Origin: Pythium myriotylum
Taxonomy: Eukaryota > Oomycota > Peronosporomycetes > Pythiales > Pythiaceae
Direction of reading: 5' to 3'
Assembly (NCBI GenBank): GCA_023091665.1
Contig: JALJCQ010000030.1
Location: 2,172,501 to 2,236,500 of the forward strand
DNA: 64,000 bases
In this document: positions 42,001 to 55,162 of the stretch, one piece after another
Numbering within the stretch: the first letter of the stretch is position 1
Layout of the letters: each line of letters starts with the position of its first letter
Translations under genes and position numbers: made by a program
The notes under the pieces: generated by a model
What the model was told of the DNA's origin: nothing
Database searches by the model: none
Seen by the model: the letters and a program-made list of their open reading frames with translations, nothing else

Positions 42001-43387
42001 CGACTTCGAAGAGACGTTCGCACCCGTCGCCAAGTTCACGTCGATCCGAACCATCCTCAGCATCGCCGCTCGACACAAGCTCATGATCCATCAGATGGAT
42101 GTCAAGACGGCGTTCCTGAACGGCAACCTCGACGAAGAAATCTACATGAAGCAGCCCGAAGGCTTCGTCGACCAGCGCCACCCCGACTACGTGTGCAAGC
42201 TCAAGCGCTCGCTCTACGGTCTCAAGCAGTCGCCACGCATGTGGAACCAGACCATCGACGCCTTCATGCGCAAGGTCGGCTTCACCAAGTGCGAGATGGA
42301 CCACTGCGTGTACGTCAAGCGGAGCGGCTCAGCGATGATCTTCGTGGTGATCTACGTCGACGACCTCATCCTCGCCTGCAACAGCCTCGAGTTGCTCACG
42401 GCGACCAAGCGTGCACTCAGCGAACGCTTCGAGATGTCCGACCTCGGCGAACTCAAGTACTGCCTCGGCATGGAAGTTGAGCAAGACCCCAAGTCCGGCG
42501 ACGTGACCATGCGGCAGACCAAGTTCCTGCAGTCGATCCTGACCAAGTTCGGCATGCAAGACTGCAAACCAGTGAGGACCCCTCAAGACCCCGGACTCAA
42601 GCTGACCAAGGCCATGTGTGAAGGTGGTTGCAAGCACGAAGACACCATGAAGAACGTGCCGTACCGAAGTGCAGTCGGCGCACTCATGTACCTCATGGTC
42701 GGCACTCGACCAGACCTCGCAGCGGCAGTCGGCACACTCAGCCAGTTCGCCGCGGACCCGTGTCCAACACATTGGCAAGCTCTCAAGCGTGTGCTCCGGT
42801 ATCTGCAAGCGACTCCGACGTACGGCCTGCAGTTCTCGGCATCAAACGACGGAAGACTGGTCGGCTACTCCGACGCCGACTGGGCTGGCGACATCGAGTC
42901 ACGTCGAAGCACCAGCGGCTACGTGTTCATGCTCAACGGCGGGTGCATCAGCTGGCGCAGCAAGAAGCAGCGAACTGTCGCCCTCTCCTCGACCGAAGCA
43001 GAGTACATGGCTCTATCGGAAGCGATCCAAGAAGCCGTGTGGCTCAAGGCGTTCCTGTGCGAACTCGGCGAAGTTGCAAGCGACCAAGCGCTCACGGTGT
43101 ACGAAGACAACCAAGGTGCGATCGCGTTGGCCAAGAACCCCGAGTTCCACAAGCGCACCAAGCACATCGACATTCGCTACCACTTCGTTCGTGAGAAGGT
43201 CGAGGACGGTCAAGTGTGTCTGCAGTATTGCCCGACCCAAGACATGCTTGCCGACATCATGACCAAGCCGATCCCCACTGTCCAGTTCGACGTGCTCCGC
43301 ACCAAGCTTGGTGTTCAAGACGCAGTCGAGTCGAGGGGGAGTGTTGAAGATGATGCGCCTCGAACCCAGCGTCATCATTCCAGTTGA
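39020..43387 (+). CDS. CopA Gag-Pol polyprotein, intact copy A7
   Basis: The single frame of 1455 codons holds all copia functions in Ty1 order. Gag: residues 1-230, then zinc knuckle [14 protein letters not shown] from C240 and an Asn/Gly repeat. Protease: [12 protein letters not shown]317. GAG-pre-integrase: [15 protein letters not shown]. Integrase: D521 (VYSDVAGPM), D584 (RTDGGGEY), E620 (NGVAERMN), spacing D,35,E. Acidic linker. [31 protein letters not shown] at 1112-1115. RNase H: D1285 (YSDADW), E1326 (TEAEY), D1363 (EDNQGA). The start ATG lies in the primer site and the stop lies at LTR positions 44-46, so the last 14 residues are LTR-encoded. There is no frame change between gag and pol, so Gag excess must come from another mechanism. 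Confidence 0.95.
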   Translation: MSPSPADSASTDFASPAFAMDSTTPARINKFDGTNFHTWKFKMQMVLEERDVWEVVCGEVKLEQCQTDADRALFKKKSRKALAMICLAMEDSQLPLVRSASGAQDAWSRLEEHFEKKSLANKLFLRRRFFTTMMEEGDDVLTHINKLKTLAEQLDAVGAPVSEDDLVITLLGSLSESYQFLITALESRVDALTWELVTSRLLHEDMKRKEQGGDGATLGQAFMTSDAKPKGRAVKKTGTCNYCGKIGHWAAECHSRVKDNGNGNGNSGGNGNGNGNGNPRQRFQRANLARDEDPGEYLFSVGKTQGKSSQSTAWLVDSGATQHMSRTKQFMMNYKKIDPVDVHLADDGTVQAVGVGDILMSMKTPSGVKKGLLTNVWHIPKLSRNLFSVGRFTEDVAPVTFDKDGCFVMLKGAKRTIGTRIGKGLFKLNMSPVSIEAAHAASTRRGRAMSKSYLWHLRLGHIGFSGLEAIVKKDLADGLDIGSVQEWEVCEGCALGKLTRVKFQSGTTKRSANLLDVVYSDVAGPMKTPTFGGMKYFATFTDDKSRLCKLYLMRSKDEVYDKFVEFVNWAENQTGRRVKVLRTDGGGEYQSAKLAKFCRKRGIEHDVTPPYTPQLNGVAERMNRTIGECGRCKLHHANLSDEYWGEAVMTAVEVRNRLPTRAQDLYKSPYEEWYGKKPLLANFKVFGCHAYVHVPKEKRSKFDARAILCRFLGYSDHEKAYRFEEIATGRIVISRDAQFMEDTFDDGKREEPWSKSVEFRDEDDDQDQDEATDNQDDEDMGEQPASPAPSQRSYERPEWQQGQRSQRPAAPASAQQPNVDYAPGSKRHSRTHSLENLAEPPVEKRYGRVGRTSGATPPPTQGPRTSLEDLSALLTSIEEEGVEDEDEEGEDVQEQGGEDQDYEEFALVVNSGGELPTSFKSAMESDDASNWKEACDSELESLKKNETWDLVPLPAGRKAITSKWVFKIKETAEGLVERYKARLVAKGFLQKYGIDFEETFAPVAKFTSIRTILSIAARHKLMIHQMDVKTAFLNGNLDEEIYMKQPEGFVDQRHPDYVCKLKRSLYGLKQSPRMWNQTIDAFMRKVGFTKCEMDHCVYVKRSGSAMIFVVIYVDDLILACNSLELLTATKRALSERFEMSDLGELKYCLGMEVEQDPKSGDVTMRQTKFLQSILTKFGMQDCKPVRTPQDPGLKLTKAMCEGGCKHEDTMKNVPYRSAVGALMYLMVGTRPDLAAAVGTLSQFAADPCPTHWQALKRVLRYLQATPTYGLQFSASNDGRLVGYSDADWAGDIESRRSTSGYVFMLNGGCISWRSKKQRTVALSSTEAEYMALSEAIQEAVWLKAFLCELGEVASDQALTVYEDNQGAIALAKNPEFHKRTKHIDIRYHFVREKVEDGQVCLQYCPTQDMLADIMTKPIPTVQFDVLRTKLGVQDAVESRGSVEDDAPRTQRHHSS
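43333..43341 (+). other. CopA polypurine tract (A7)
   Basis: GAGGGGGAG directly before the 3' LTR, within the coding frame. The same tract precedes LTRs 2, 5, 7, 12 and 14 and, inverted, 3, 8 and 15. Confidence 0.75.
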
Positions 43388-43685
43388 AGCTCGGCAGTTG
43401 AAGCTCGGCTGTAGAAGATTCTCCTGCAGAAGATTCTCCGTGGAAGATTCGACATGTGGAAGATTCTCCGTCTGGTTCTGGTTTGAATCCAGTGCCACCC
43501 ATCGACTTCGTTGAAGTATCCACGAAGTCAGTTTATGTTTGCATATGTTTACGATAGGTAGGACATACATTTGATTATGGTAGCGTAGGACACACACAGA
43601 CGGCTTAGAGGTAGCAGTAGCGAACTAAGTCCCGATCAATTCACTTTTGCATTTTGCATCCCACCAACCAAGCGACCTTCCAACA
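43342..43685 (+). repeat. CopA LTR 10 (344 bp)
   Basis: 3' LTR of A7. One 16-bp unit and the extra T near the U5 end. Its right flank CTTGA equals the left flank of LTR 9. Confidence 0.94.
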
Positions 43686-46600
43686 CTTGAGACCGTAGAG
43701 CGAGCGCTTGAGCTTGCACACGTAGTCCGGGTGGCGGTGGTCGACGAAGCCTTCGGGCTGCTTCATGTAGATTTCTTCGTCGAGGTTGCCGTTCAGGAAC
43801 GCCGTCTTGACATCCATCTGATGGATCATGAGCTTGTGTCGAGCGGCGATGCTGAGGATGGTTCGGATCGACGTGAACTTGGCGACGGGTGCGAATGTCT
43901 CTTCGAAGTCGATGCCGTACTTCTGCAGGAACCCCTTGGCAACGAGTCGAGCCTTGTACCGCTCGACGAGTCCTTCGGCGGTTTCCTTGACCTTGAACAC
44001 CCACTTGCTGGTGATGGCCTTGCGTCCGGCTGGCAAAGGGACAAGGTCCCATGTCTCGTTCTTCTTGAGCGACTCGAGCTCGGTGTCGCAGGCTTCCTTC
44101 CAGTTGCTGGCGTCGTCGGATTCCATCGCCGACTTGAACGATGTCGGCAACTCTCCCCCTGAATTCACGACGAGAGCAAACTCTTCGAGATCGTAATCTT
44201 GGTCTTCTCCCCCTTGTTCTTGCACGTCTTCGCCTTCTTCGTCTTCATCTTCTACGCCTTCCTCTTCGATCGACGTGAGCAGTGCAGACAGATCTTCGAG
44301 CGATGTCCTTGAACCTTGCGTGGGTGGTGGAGTCGCACCACTTGTGCGTCCAACACGTCCGTAGCGCTTCTCAACTGGCGGTTCAGCCAGGTTCTCGAGC
44401 GAGTGCGTGCGAGAGTGGCGCTTGGACCCTGGTGCGTAGTCGACATTCGGCTGCTGGGCCGATGCTGGTGCTGCTGGACGCTGCGACCGCTGGCCCTGTT
44501 GCCACTCCGGTCGCTCGTAGCTGCGCTGACTTGGTGCTGGTGAGGCTGGCTGCTCACCCATGTCTTCATCATCTTGGTTGTCGGTTGCTTCATCTTGATC
44601 TTGATCATCATCCTCGTCGCGGAACTCGACGGACTTGCTCCAGGGTTCTTCGCGCTTGCCATCGTCGAACGTGTCTTCCATGAACTGCGCGTCTCGACTG
44701 ATGACGATCCGACCGGTTGCGATTTCTTCAAACCGATACGCCTTCTCGTGGTCCGAGTAGCCGAGGAACCGACACAAGATGGCTCGGGCGTCGAACTTCG
44801 ACCGCTTCTCCTTGGGCACGTGGACGTACGCATGGCAGCCGAACACCTTGAAGTTGGCGAGCAAGGGCTTCTTCCCGTACCATTCTTCGTACGGCGACTT
44901 GTACAAGTCTTGAGCGCGGGTCGGAAGTCGATTGCGAACTTCGACTGCAGTCATGACGGCTTCGCCCCAGTACTCGTCGGACAAGTTGGCATGGTGGAGC
45001 TTGCAACGACCACACTCACCGATGGTTCGGTTCATGCGCTCCGCCACACCGTTCAACTGAGGCGTGTATGGCGGCGTGACGTCGTGCTCGATGCCACGCT
45101 TGCGGCAGAACTTGGCAAGCTTGGCCGACTGGTACTCGCCGCCGCCGTCGGTTCGAAGCACCTTGACTCGACGACCGGTTTGGTTCTCGGCCCAGTTGAC
45201 GAACTCGACGAACTTGTCGTAGACTTCGTCCTTGGACCGCATCAGGTACAACTTGCACAGTCGAGACTTGTCGTCGGTGAACGTGGCAAAGTACTTCATG
45301 CCGCCGAAAGTCGGAGTCTTCATAGGGCCGGCCACATCGCTGTACACGACGTCAAGCAGATTCGCAGACCGCTTGGTCGTGCCCGACTGGAACTTGACGC
45401 GAGTCAGCTTGCCGAGTGCACAGCCTTCACAGACCTCCCACTCTTGCACAGACCCAATGTCGAGTCCGTCGGCGAGGTCCTTCTTGACGATGGCTTCGAG
45501 TCCGCTGAAGCCGATGTGACCGAGTCGGAGGTGCCATAGGTACGACTTGGACATGGCGCGACCTCGTCTTGTACTGGCGGCGTGGGCTGCTTCAATCGAC
45601 ACTGGAGACATGTTGAGCTTGAACAGACCCTTGCCGATACGAGTGCCGATGGTCCGCTTGGCGCCCTTCAGCATGACAAAGCAACCGTCCTTGTCGAACG
45701 TCACGGGAGCAACGTCCTCCGTGAATCTTCCGACCGAGAACAGGTTGCGGCTGAGCTTGGGGATATGCCACACGTTGGTGAGCAAACCCTTCTTGACACC
45801 GCTTGGAGTCTTCATCGACATGAGAATGTCTCCCACGCCGACCGCTTGGACCGTGCCATCATCGGCCAGATGCACGTCGACTGGGTCAATCTTCTTGTAG
45901 TTCATCATGAACTGCTTGGTTCGCGACATGTGCTGAGTCGCACCCGAGTCGACCAACCACGCCGTGGATTGACTCGACTTGCCTTGGGTCTTCCCGACCG
46001 AGAACAGGTACTCGCCGGGGTCTTCATCTCGCGCAAGGTTGGCTCGCTGGAACCGTTGCCGAGGGTTGCCGTTTCCGTTGCCGTTGCCGCCGGAGTTGCC
46101 GTTGCCGTTGCCGTTGTCCTTGACACGCGAGTGGCACTCCGCGGCCCAATGACCGATCTTGCCGCAGTAGTTGCACGTGCCAGTCTTCTTGACTGCACGG
46201 CCCTTGGGCTTCGCGTCACTTGTCATGAACGCTTGCCCAAGCGTGGCTCCGTCGCCACCTTGCTCCTTGCGCTTCATGTCTTCATGGAGCAGCCGAGACG
46301 TCACGAGTTCCCACGTGAGCGCGTCGACACGCGACTCCAACGCCGTGATGAGGAACTGGTACGACTCGCTGAGACTGCCGAGAAGCGTGATCACCAAGTC
46401 GTCTTCGCTGACCGGAGCGCCGACTGCGTCGAGTTGCTCGGCCAGGGTCTTGAGCTTGTTGATGTGCGTGAGCACATCGTCACCTTCTTCCATCATGGTC
46501 GTGAAGAAACGACGACGAAGAAAGAGCTTGTTGGCAAGGCTCTTCTTCTCGAAGTGTTCTTCCAGTCTTGACCATGCATCTTGCGCACCACTCGCCGACC

Positions 46601-46892
46601 GAACCAGCGGGAGCTGCGAGTCTTCCATCGCGAGACAGATCATCGCGAGCGCCTTGCGAGACTTCTTCTTGAAGAGGGCTCGGTCCGCGTCGGTCTGGCA
46701 CTGCTCGAGTTTGACCTCTCCACAGACAACTTCCCAGACGTCGCGTTCTTCGAGCACCATCTGCATCTTGAACTTCCATGTGTGGAAGTTGGTTCCGTCG
46801 AACTTGTTGATGCGGGCTGGGGTGGTCGAATCCATGGCGAAGGCTGGGGAGGCGAAGTCGGTGGAGGCAGAGTCGGCTGGGCTTGGGCTCAT
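43686..46892 (-). pseudogene. CopA gag-pol 5' part, copy A6 continued (minus)
   Basis: The minus-strand frame runs from ATG 46892 through gag, zinc knuckle, protease, integrase and RT to SLYGLK, open without break; the final residues before the stop are read from LTR 10. It is the 5' two-thirds of the copy whose 3' third is 37490-38655; together, minus one CTTGA, they make a continuous element with LTRs 8 and 11. It would be intact but for the A7 insertion. Confidence 0.9.
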
Positions 46893-46896
46893 AACC

Positions 46897-47256
46897 TGTT
46901 GGAAGGTCGCTTGGTTGGTGGGATGCAAAATGCAAAAGTGAATTGATCGGGACTTAGTTCGCTACTGCTACCTCTAAGCCGTCTGTGTGTGTCCTACGCT
47001 ACCATAATCAAATGTATGTCCTACCTATCGTAAACATATGCAAACATAAACTGACTTCGTGGATACTTCAACGAAGTCGATGGGTGGCACTGGATTCAAA
47101 CCAGAACCAGACGGAGAATCTTCCACATGTCGAATCTTCCACATGTCGAATCTTCCACGGAGAATCTTCTGCAGGAGAATCTTCTACAGCCGAGCTTCAA
47201 CTGCCGAGCTTCAACTGGAATGATGACGCTGGGTTCGAGGCGCATCATCTTCAACA
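46897..47256 (-). repeat. CopA LTR 11 (360 bp)
   Basis: 5' LTR of copy A6. Its U3 end joins directly to ATGAGCCC, that is, inside the primer site of the plus copy that follows. Confidence 0.93.
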
Positions 47257-50200
47257 ATGAGCCCAAGCCCAGCCGACTCTGCCTCCACCGACTTCGCCTC
47301 CCCAGCCTTCGCCATGGATTCGACCACCCCAGCCCGCATCAACAAGTTCGACGGAACCAACTTCCACACATGGAAGTTCAAGATGCAGATGGTGCTCGAA
47401 GAACGCGACGTCTGGGAAGTTGTCTGTGGAGAGGTCAAACTCGAGCAGTGCCAGACCGACGCGGACCGAGCCCTCTTCAAGAAGAAGTCTCGCAAGGCGC
47501 TCGCGATGATCTGTCTCGCGATGGAAGACTCGCAGCTCCCGCTGGTTCGGTCGGCGAGTGGTGCGCAAGATGCATGGTCAAGACTGGAAGAACACGTCGA
47601 GAAGAAGAGCCTTGCCAACAAGCTCTTTCTTCGTCGTCGTTTCTTCACGACCATGATGGAAGAAGGTGACGATGTGCTCACGCACATCAACAAGCTCAAG
47701 ACCCTGGCGGAGCAACTCGACGCAGTGGGCGCTCCGGTCAGCGAAGACGACTTGGTGATCACGCTTCTCGGCAGTCTCAGCGAGTCGTACCAGTTCCTCA
47801 TCACGGCGTTGGAGTCGCGTGTCGACGCGCTCACGTGGGAACTCGTGACGTCTCGGCTGCTCCATGAAGACATGAAGCGCAAGGAGCAAGGTGGCGACGG
47901 AGCCACGCTTGGGCAAGCGTTCATGACAAGTGACGCGAAGCCCAAGGGCCGTGCAGTCAAGAAGACTGGCACGTGCAACTACTGCGGCAAGATCGGTCAT
48001 TGGGCCGCGGAGTGCCACTCGCGTGTCAAGGACAACGGCAACGGCAACGGCAACTCCGGCGGCAACGGCAACGGAAACGGAAACGGCAACCCTCGGCAAC
48101 GGTTCCAGCGAGCGAACCTTGCGCGAGATGAAGACCCCGGCGAGTACCTGTTCTCGGTCGGGAAGACCCAAGGCAAGTCGAGTCAATCCACGGCGTGGTT
48201 GGTCGACTCGGGTGCGACTCAGCACATGTCGCGAACCAAGCAGTTCATGATGAACTACAAGAAGATTGACCCAGTCGACGTGCATCTGGCCGATGATGGC
48301 ACGGTCCAAGCGGTCGGCGTGGGAGACATTCTCATGTCGATGAAGACTCCAAGCGGTGTCAAGAAGGGTTTGCTCACCAACGTGTGGCATATCCCCAAGC
48401 TCAGCCGCAACCTGTTCTCGGTCGGAAGATTCACGGAGGACGTTGCTCCCGTGACGTTCGACAAGGACGGTTGCTTTGTCGTTCTCAAGGGCGCCAAGCG
48501 GACCATCGGCACTCGAATCGGCAAGGGTCTGTTCAAGCTCAACATGTCTCCAGTGTCGACTGAAGCAGCCCACGCCGCCAGTACAAGACGAGGTCGCGCC
48601 ATGTCCAAGTCGTACCTGTGGCACCTCCGACTCGGTCACATCGGCTTCAGCGGTCTCGAAGCCATCGTCAAGAAGGACCTCGCCGACGGACTCGACATTG
48701 GGTCTGTGCAGGAGTGGGAGGTCTGTGAAGGCTGTGCACTCGGCAAGCTGACTCGCGTCAAGTTCCAGTCGGGCACGACCAAGCGGTCTGCGAATCTGCT
48801 TGACGTCGTGTACAGCGATGTGGCCGGCCCTATGAAGACTCCGACTTTCGGCGGCATGAAGTACTTTGCCACGTTCACCGACGACAAGTCTCGACTGTGC
48901 AAGTTGTACCTGATGCGGTCCAAGGACGAAGTCTACGACAAGTTCGTCGAGTTCGTCAACTGGGCCGAGAACCAAACCGGTCGTCGAGTCAAGGTGCTTC
49001 GAACCGACGGCGGCGGCGAGTACCAGTCGGCCAAGCTTGCCAAGTTCTGCCGCAAGCGTGGCATCGAGCACGACGTCACGCCGCCATACACGCCTCAGTT
49101 GAACGGTGTGGCGGAGCGCATGAACCGAACCATCGGTGAGTGTGGTCGTTGCAAGCTCCACCATGCCAACTTGTCCGACGAGTACTGGGGCGAAGCCGTC
49201 ATGACTGCAGTCGAAGTTCGCAACCGACTTCCGACCCGCGCTCAAGACTTGTACAAGTCGCCGTACGAAGAATGGTACGGGAAGAAGCCCTTGCTCGCCA
49301 ACTTCAAGGTGTTCGGCTGCCATGCGTACGTCCACGTGCCCAAGGAGAAGCGGTCGAAGTTCGACGCCCGAGCCATCTTGTGTCGGTTCCTCGGCTACTC
49401 GGACCACGAGAAGGCGTATCGGTTTGAAGAAATCGCAACCGGTCGGATCGTCATCAGTCGAGACGCGCAGTTCATGGAAGACACATTCGACGATGGCAGG
49501 CGCGAAGAACCCTGGAGCAAGTCCGTCGAGTTCCGCGACGAGGATGATGATGAAGATCAAGATGAAGCAACCGACAACCAAGATGATGAAGACATGGGTG
49601 AGCAGCCAGCCTCACCAGCACCAAGTCAGCGCAGCTACGAGCGACCGGAGTGGCAACAGGGCCAGCGGTCGCAGCGTCCAGCAGCACCAGCATCGGCCCA
49701 GCAGCCGAATGTCGACTACGCACCAGGGTCCAAGCGCCACTCTCGCACGCACTCGCTCGAGAACCTGGCTGAACCGCCAGTTGAGAAGCGCTACGGACGT
49801 GTTGGACGCACAAGTGGTGCGACTCCACCACCCACGCAAGGTTCAAGGACATCGCTCGAAGATCTGTCTGCACTGCTCACGTCGATCGAAGAGGAAGGCG
49901 TAGAAGATGAAGACGAAGAAGGCGAAGACGTGCAAGAACAAGGGGGAGAAGACCAAGATTACGATCTCGAAGAGTTTGCTCTCGTCGTGAATTCAGGGGG
50001 AGAGTTGCCGACATCGTTCAAGTCGGCGATGGAATCCGACGACGCCAGCAACTGGAAGGAAGCTTGCGACTCCGAGCTTGAGTCGCTCAAGAAGAACGAG
50101 ACATGGGACCTAGTCCCTTTGCCAGCCGGACGCAAGGCCATCACCAGCAAGTGGGTGTTCAAGGTCAAGGAAACCGCCGAAGGACTCGTCGAACGGTACA

Positions 50201-51631
50201 AGGCTCGACTCGTTGCCAAGGGGTTCCTGCAGAAGTACGGCATCGACTTCGAAGAGACATTCGCACCCGTCGCCAAGTTCACGTCGATCCGCACCATCCT
50301 CAGCATCGCCGCTCGACACAAGCTCATGATCCATCAGATGGATGTCAAGACGGCGTTCCTGAACGGCAACCTCGACGAAGAAATCTACATGAAGCAGCCC
50401 GAAGGCTTCGTCGACCAGCGCCACCCCGACTACGTGTGCAAGCTCAAGCGCTCGCTCTACGGTCTCAAGCAGTCGCCCCGCATGTGGAACCAGACCATCG
50501 ACGCCTTCATGCGCAAGGTCGGCTTCACCAAGTGCGAGATGGACCACTGCGTGTACGTCAAGCGGAGCGGCTCAGCGATGATCTTCGTGGTGATCTACGT
50601 CGACGACCTCATCCTCGCCTGCAACAGCCTCGAGTTGCTCACGGCGACCAAGCGTGCACTCAGCGAACGCTTCGAGATGTCCGACCTCGGCGAACTCAAA
50701 GTACTGCCTCGGCATGGAAGTTGAGCAAGACCCCAAGTCCGGCGACGTGACCATGCGGCAGACCAAGTTCCTGCAGTCGATCCTGACCAAGTTCGGCATG
50801 CAAGACTGCAAACCAGTGAGGACCCCTCAAGACCCCGGACTCAAGCTGACCAAGGCCATGTGTGAAGGTGGTTGCAAGCACGAAGACACCATGAAGAACG
50901 TGCCGTACCGAAGTGCAGTCGGCGCACTCATGTACCTCATGGTCGGCACTCGACCAGACCTCGCAGCGGCAGTCGGCACACTCAGCCAGTTCGCCGCGGA
51001 CCCGTGTCCAACACACTGGCAAGCTCTCAAGCGTGTGCTCCGGTATCTGCAAGCGACTCCGACGTACGGCCTGCAGTTCTCGGCATCGCACGACGGAAGA
51101 CTGGTCGGCTACTCCGACGCCGACTGGGCTGGCGACAACGAGTCACGTCGAAGCACCAGCGGCTACGTGTTCATGCTCAACGGCGGATGCATCAGCTGGC
51201 GCAGCAAGAAGCAGCGAACTGTCGCCCTCTCCTCGACCGAAGCAGAGTACATGGCTCTATCGGAAGCGATCCAAGAAGCCGTGTGGCTCAAGGCGTTCCT
51301 GTGCGAACTCGGCGAAGTTGCAAGCGACCAAGCGCTCACGGTGTACGAAGACAACCAAGGTGCGATCGCGTTGGCCAAGAACCCCGAGTTCCACAAGCGC
51401 ACCAAGCACATCGACATTCGCTACCACTTCGTTCGTGAGAAGGTCGAGGACGGTCAAGTCTGTCTGCAGTATTGCCCGACCCAAGACATGCTTGCCGACA
51501 TCATGACCAAGCCGATCCCCACTGTCCAGTTCGACGTGCTCCGCACCAAGCTTGGTGTTCAAGACGCAGTCGAGTCGAGGGGGAGTGTTGAAGATGATGC
51601 GCCTCGAACCCAGCGTCATCATTCCAGTTGA
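47257..51631 (+). pseudogene. CopA gag-pol, copy A8 (one frameshift, no normal 5' LTR junction)
   Basis: It begins exactly at the ATG of gag; the GGTT of the primer site and a plus LTR are missing, because the U3 end of minus LTR 11 sits there instead. The frame to 50724 covers gag to RT with all motifs; an extra A near 50699 (CTCAAAGTAC, as in A1) shifts to the frame ending at 51631, with a full RNase H. Otherwise intact. Confidence 0.9.
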
Positions 51632-51945
51632 AGCTCGGCAGTTGAAGCTCGGCTGTAGAAGATTCTCCTGCAGAAGATTCTCCGTGGAAGATTCGACATG
51701 TGGAAGATTCGACATGTGGAAGATTCTCCGTCTGGTTCTGGTTTGAATCCAGTGCCACCCATCGACTTCGTTGAAGTATCCACGAAGTCAGTTTATGTTT
51801 GCATATGTTTACGATAGGTAGGACATACATTTGATTATGGTAGCGTAGGACACACACAGACGGCTTAGAGGTAGCAGTAGCGAACTAAGTCCCGATCAAT
51901 TCACTTTTGCATTTTGCATCCCACCAACCAAGCGACCTTCCAACA
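51586..51945 (+). repeat. CopA LTR 12 (360 bp), hybrid
   Basis: 3' LTR of A8. Its U3 half has two 16-bp units, as in LTR 14, and its U5 half has the extra T, as in LTR 10. It is followed by the same inverted segment as LTR 10 (CTTGAGACCG). Confidence 0.92.
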
Positions 51946-54900
51946 CTTGAGACCGTAGAGCGAGCGCTTGAGCTTGCACACGTAGTCCGGGTGGCGGTGG
52001 TCGACGAAGCCTTCGGGCTGCTTCATGTAGATTTCTTCGTCGAGGTTGCCGTTCAGGAACGCCGTCTTGACATCCATCTGATGGATCATGAGCTTGTGTC
52101 GAGCGGCGATGCTGAGGATGGTTCGGATCGACGTGAACTTGGCGACGGGTGCGAATGTCTCTTCGAAGTCGATGCCGTACTTCTGCAGGAACCCCTTGGC
52201 AACGAGTCGAGCCTTGTACCGCTCGACGAGTCCTTCGGCGGTTTCCTTGACCTTGAACACCCACTTGCTGGTGATGGCCTTGCGTCCGGCTGGCAAAGGG
52301 ACAAGGTCCCATGTCTCGTTCTTCTTGAGCGACTCGAGCTCGGTGTCGCAGGCTTCCTTCCAGTTGCTGGCGTCGTCGGATTCCATCGCCGACTTGAACG
52401 ATGTCGGCAACTCTCCCCCTGAATTCACGACGAGAGCAAACTCTTCGAGATCGTAATCTTGGTCTTCTCCCCCTTGTTCTTGCACGTCTTCGCCTTCTTC
52501 GTCTTCATCTTCTACGCCTTCCTCTTCGATCGACGTGAGCAGTGCAGACAGATCTTCGAGCGATGTCCTTGAACCTTGCGTGGGTGGTGGAGTCGCACCA
52601 CTTGTGCGACCAACCCGTCCGTAGCGCTTCTCAACTGGCGGTTCAGCCAGGTTCTCGAGCGAGTGCGTGCGAGAGTGGCGCTTGGACCCTGGTGCGTAGT
52701 CGACATTCGGCTGCTGGGCCGATGCTGGTGCTGCTGGACGCTGCGACCGCTGGCCCTGTTGCCACTCCGGTCGCTCGTAGCTGCGCTGACTTGGTGCTGG
52801 TGAGGCTGGCTGCTCACCCATGTCTTCATCATCTTGGTTGTCGGTTGCTTCATCTTGATCTTCATCATCATCCTCGTCGCGGAACTCGACGGACTTGCTC
52901 CAGGGTTCTTCGCGCTTGCCATCGTCGAACGTGTCTTCCATGAACTGCGCGTCTCGACTGATGACGATCCGACCGGTTGCGATTTCTTCAAACCGATACG
53001 CCTTCTCGTGGTCCGAGTAGCCGAGGAACCGACACAAGATGGCTCGGGCGTCGAACTTCGACCGCTTCTCCTTGGGCACGTGGACGTACGCATGGCAGCC
53101 GAACACCTTGAAGTTGGCGAGCAAGGGCTTCTTCCCGTACCATTCTTCGTACGGCGACTTGTACAAGTCTTGAGCGCGGGTCGGAAGTCGATTGCGAACT
53201 TCGACTGCAGTCATGACGGCTTCGCCCCAGTACTCGTCGGACAAGTTGGCATGGTGGAGCTTGCAACGACCACACTCACCGATGGTTCGGTTCATGCGCT
53301 CCGCCACACCGTTCAACTGAGGCGTGTATGGCGGCGTGACGTCGTGCTCGATGCCACGCTTGCGGCAGAACTTGGCAAGCTTGGCCGACTGGTACTCGCC
53401 GCCGCCGTCGGTTCGAAGCACCTTGACTCGACGACCGGTTTGGTTCTCGGCCCAGTTGACGAACTCGACGAACTTGTCGTAGACTTCGTCCTTGGACCGC
53501 ATCAGGTACAACTTGCACAGTCGAGACTTGTCGTCGGTGAACGTGGCAAAGTACTTCATGCCGCCGAAAGTCGGAGTCTTCATAGGGCCGGCCACATCGC
53601 TGTACACGACGTCAAGCAGATTCGCAGACCGCTTGGTCGTGCCCGACTGGAACTTGACGCGAGTCAGCTTGCCGAGTGCACAGCCTTCACAGACCTCCCA
53701 CTCTTGCACAGACCCAATGTCGAGTCCGTCGGCGAGGTCCTTCTTGACGATGGCTTCGAGTCCGCTGAAGCCGATGTGACCGAGTCGGAGGTGCCATAGG
53801 TACGACTTGGACATGGCGCGACCTCGTCTTGCACTGGCGGCGTGGGCTGCTTCAGTCGACACTGGAGACATGTTGAGCTTGAACAGACCCTTGCCGATGC
53901 GAGTGCCGATGGTCCGCTTGGCGCCCTTCAGCATGACAAAGCAACCGTCCTTGTCGAACGTCACGGGAGCAACGTCCTCCGTGAATCTTCCGACCGAGAA
54001 CAGGTTGCGGCTGAGCTTGGGGATATGCCACACGTTGGTGAGCAAACCCTTCTTGACACCGCTTGGAGTCTTCATCGACATGAGAATGTCTCCCACGCCA
54101 ACTGCTTGGACCGTGCCATCATCGGCCAGATGCACGTCGACTGGGTCAATCTTCTTGTAGTTCATCATGAACTGCTTGGTTCGCGACATGTGCTGAGTCG
54201 CACCCGAGTCGACCAACCACGCCGTGGATTGACTCGACTTGCCTTGGGTCTTCCCGACCGAGAACAGGTACTCGCCGGGGTCTTCATCTCGCGCAAGGTT
54301 CGCTCGCTGGAACCGTTGCCGAGGGTTGCCGTTTCCGTTTCCGTTGCCGTTGCCGCCGGAGTTGCCGTTGCCGTTGCCGTTGTCCTTGACACGCGAGTGG
54401 CACTCCGCGGCCCAATGACCGATCTTGCCGCAGTAGTTGCACGTGCCAGTCTTCTTGACTGCACGGCCCTTGGGCTTCGCGTCACTTGTCATGAACGCTT
54501 GCCCAAGCGTGGCTCCGTCGCCACCTTGCTCCTTGCGCTTCATGTCTTCATGGAGCAGCCGAGACGTCACGAGTTCCCACGTGAGCGCGTCGACACGCGA
54601 CTCCAACGCCGTGATGAGGAACTGGTACGACTCGCTGAGACTGCCGAGAAGCGTGATCACCAAGTCGTCTTCGCTGACCGGAGCGCCCACTGCGTCGAGT
54701 TGCTCCGCCAGGGTCTTGAGCTTGTTGATGTGCGTGAGCACATCGTCACCTTCTTCCATCATGGTCGTGAAGAAACGACGACGAAGAAAGAGCTTGTTGG
54801 CAAGGCTCTTCTTCTCGAAGTGTTCTTCCAGTCTTGACCATGCATCTTGCGCACCACTCGCCGACCGAACCAGCGGGAGCTGCGAGTCTTCCATCGCGAG

Positions 54901-55158
54901 ACAGATCATCGCGAGCGCCTTGCGAGACTTCTTCTTGAAGAGGGCTCGGTCCGCGTCGGTCTGGCACTGCTCGAGTTTGACCTCTCCACAGACAACTTCC
55001 CAGACGTCGCGTTCTTCGAGCACCATCTGCATCTTGAACTTCCATGTGTGGAAGTTGGTTCCGTCGAACTTGTTGATGCGGGCTTGGGTGGTCGAATCCA
55101 TGGCGAAGGCTGGGGAGGCGAAGTCGGTGGAGGCAGAGTCGGCTGGGCTTGGGCTCAT
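51946..55158 (-). pseudogene. CopA gag-pol 5' part, duplicate of 43686-46892
   Basis: Same extent as the A6 5' part (gag ATG at 55158 to SLYGLK) and open throughout. Here it is not a nested-insertion flank: the matching 3' part with CTTGA is not repeated nearby, so this segment arose by duplication of the block that begins at 43686. Confidence 0.9.
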
Positions 55159-55162
55159 AACC

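Larger units (their letters stand above)
38656..43685 (+). mobile_element. CopA copy A7: full-length, coding-intact Ty1/copia element
   Basis: LTRs at 38656-39015 and 43342-43685, primer site, one uninterrupted gag-pol frame, purine tract, and a 5-bp target duplication CTTGA (38651-38655 and 43686-43690). The target is another CopA copy in opposite orientation. The LTRs differ by one 16-bp unit, which must have changed after insertion or through LTR exchange. It is the best candidate in the window for an autonomous, possibly active element. Confidence 0.93.

Noticed and set aside
37193..47256. CTTGA-flanked copy A7 as a third self-integration product
   Set aside because: The two flanking halves keep the same orientation and together form one continuous minus copy, so an ordinary nested insertion explains it.
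47578..49581. 667-codon open frame antisense to CopA gag-integrase (also at 61799-63802 and shorter versions elsewhere)
   Set aside because: It mirrors the sense gag-pol codons, shows no domain, and breaks differently from copy to copy. The codon bias of the sense frame explains the missing stops.
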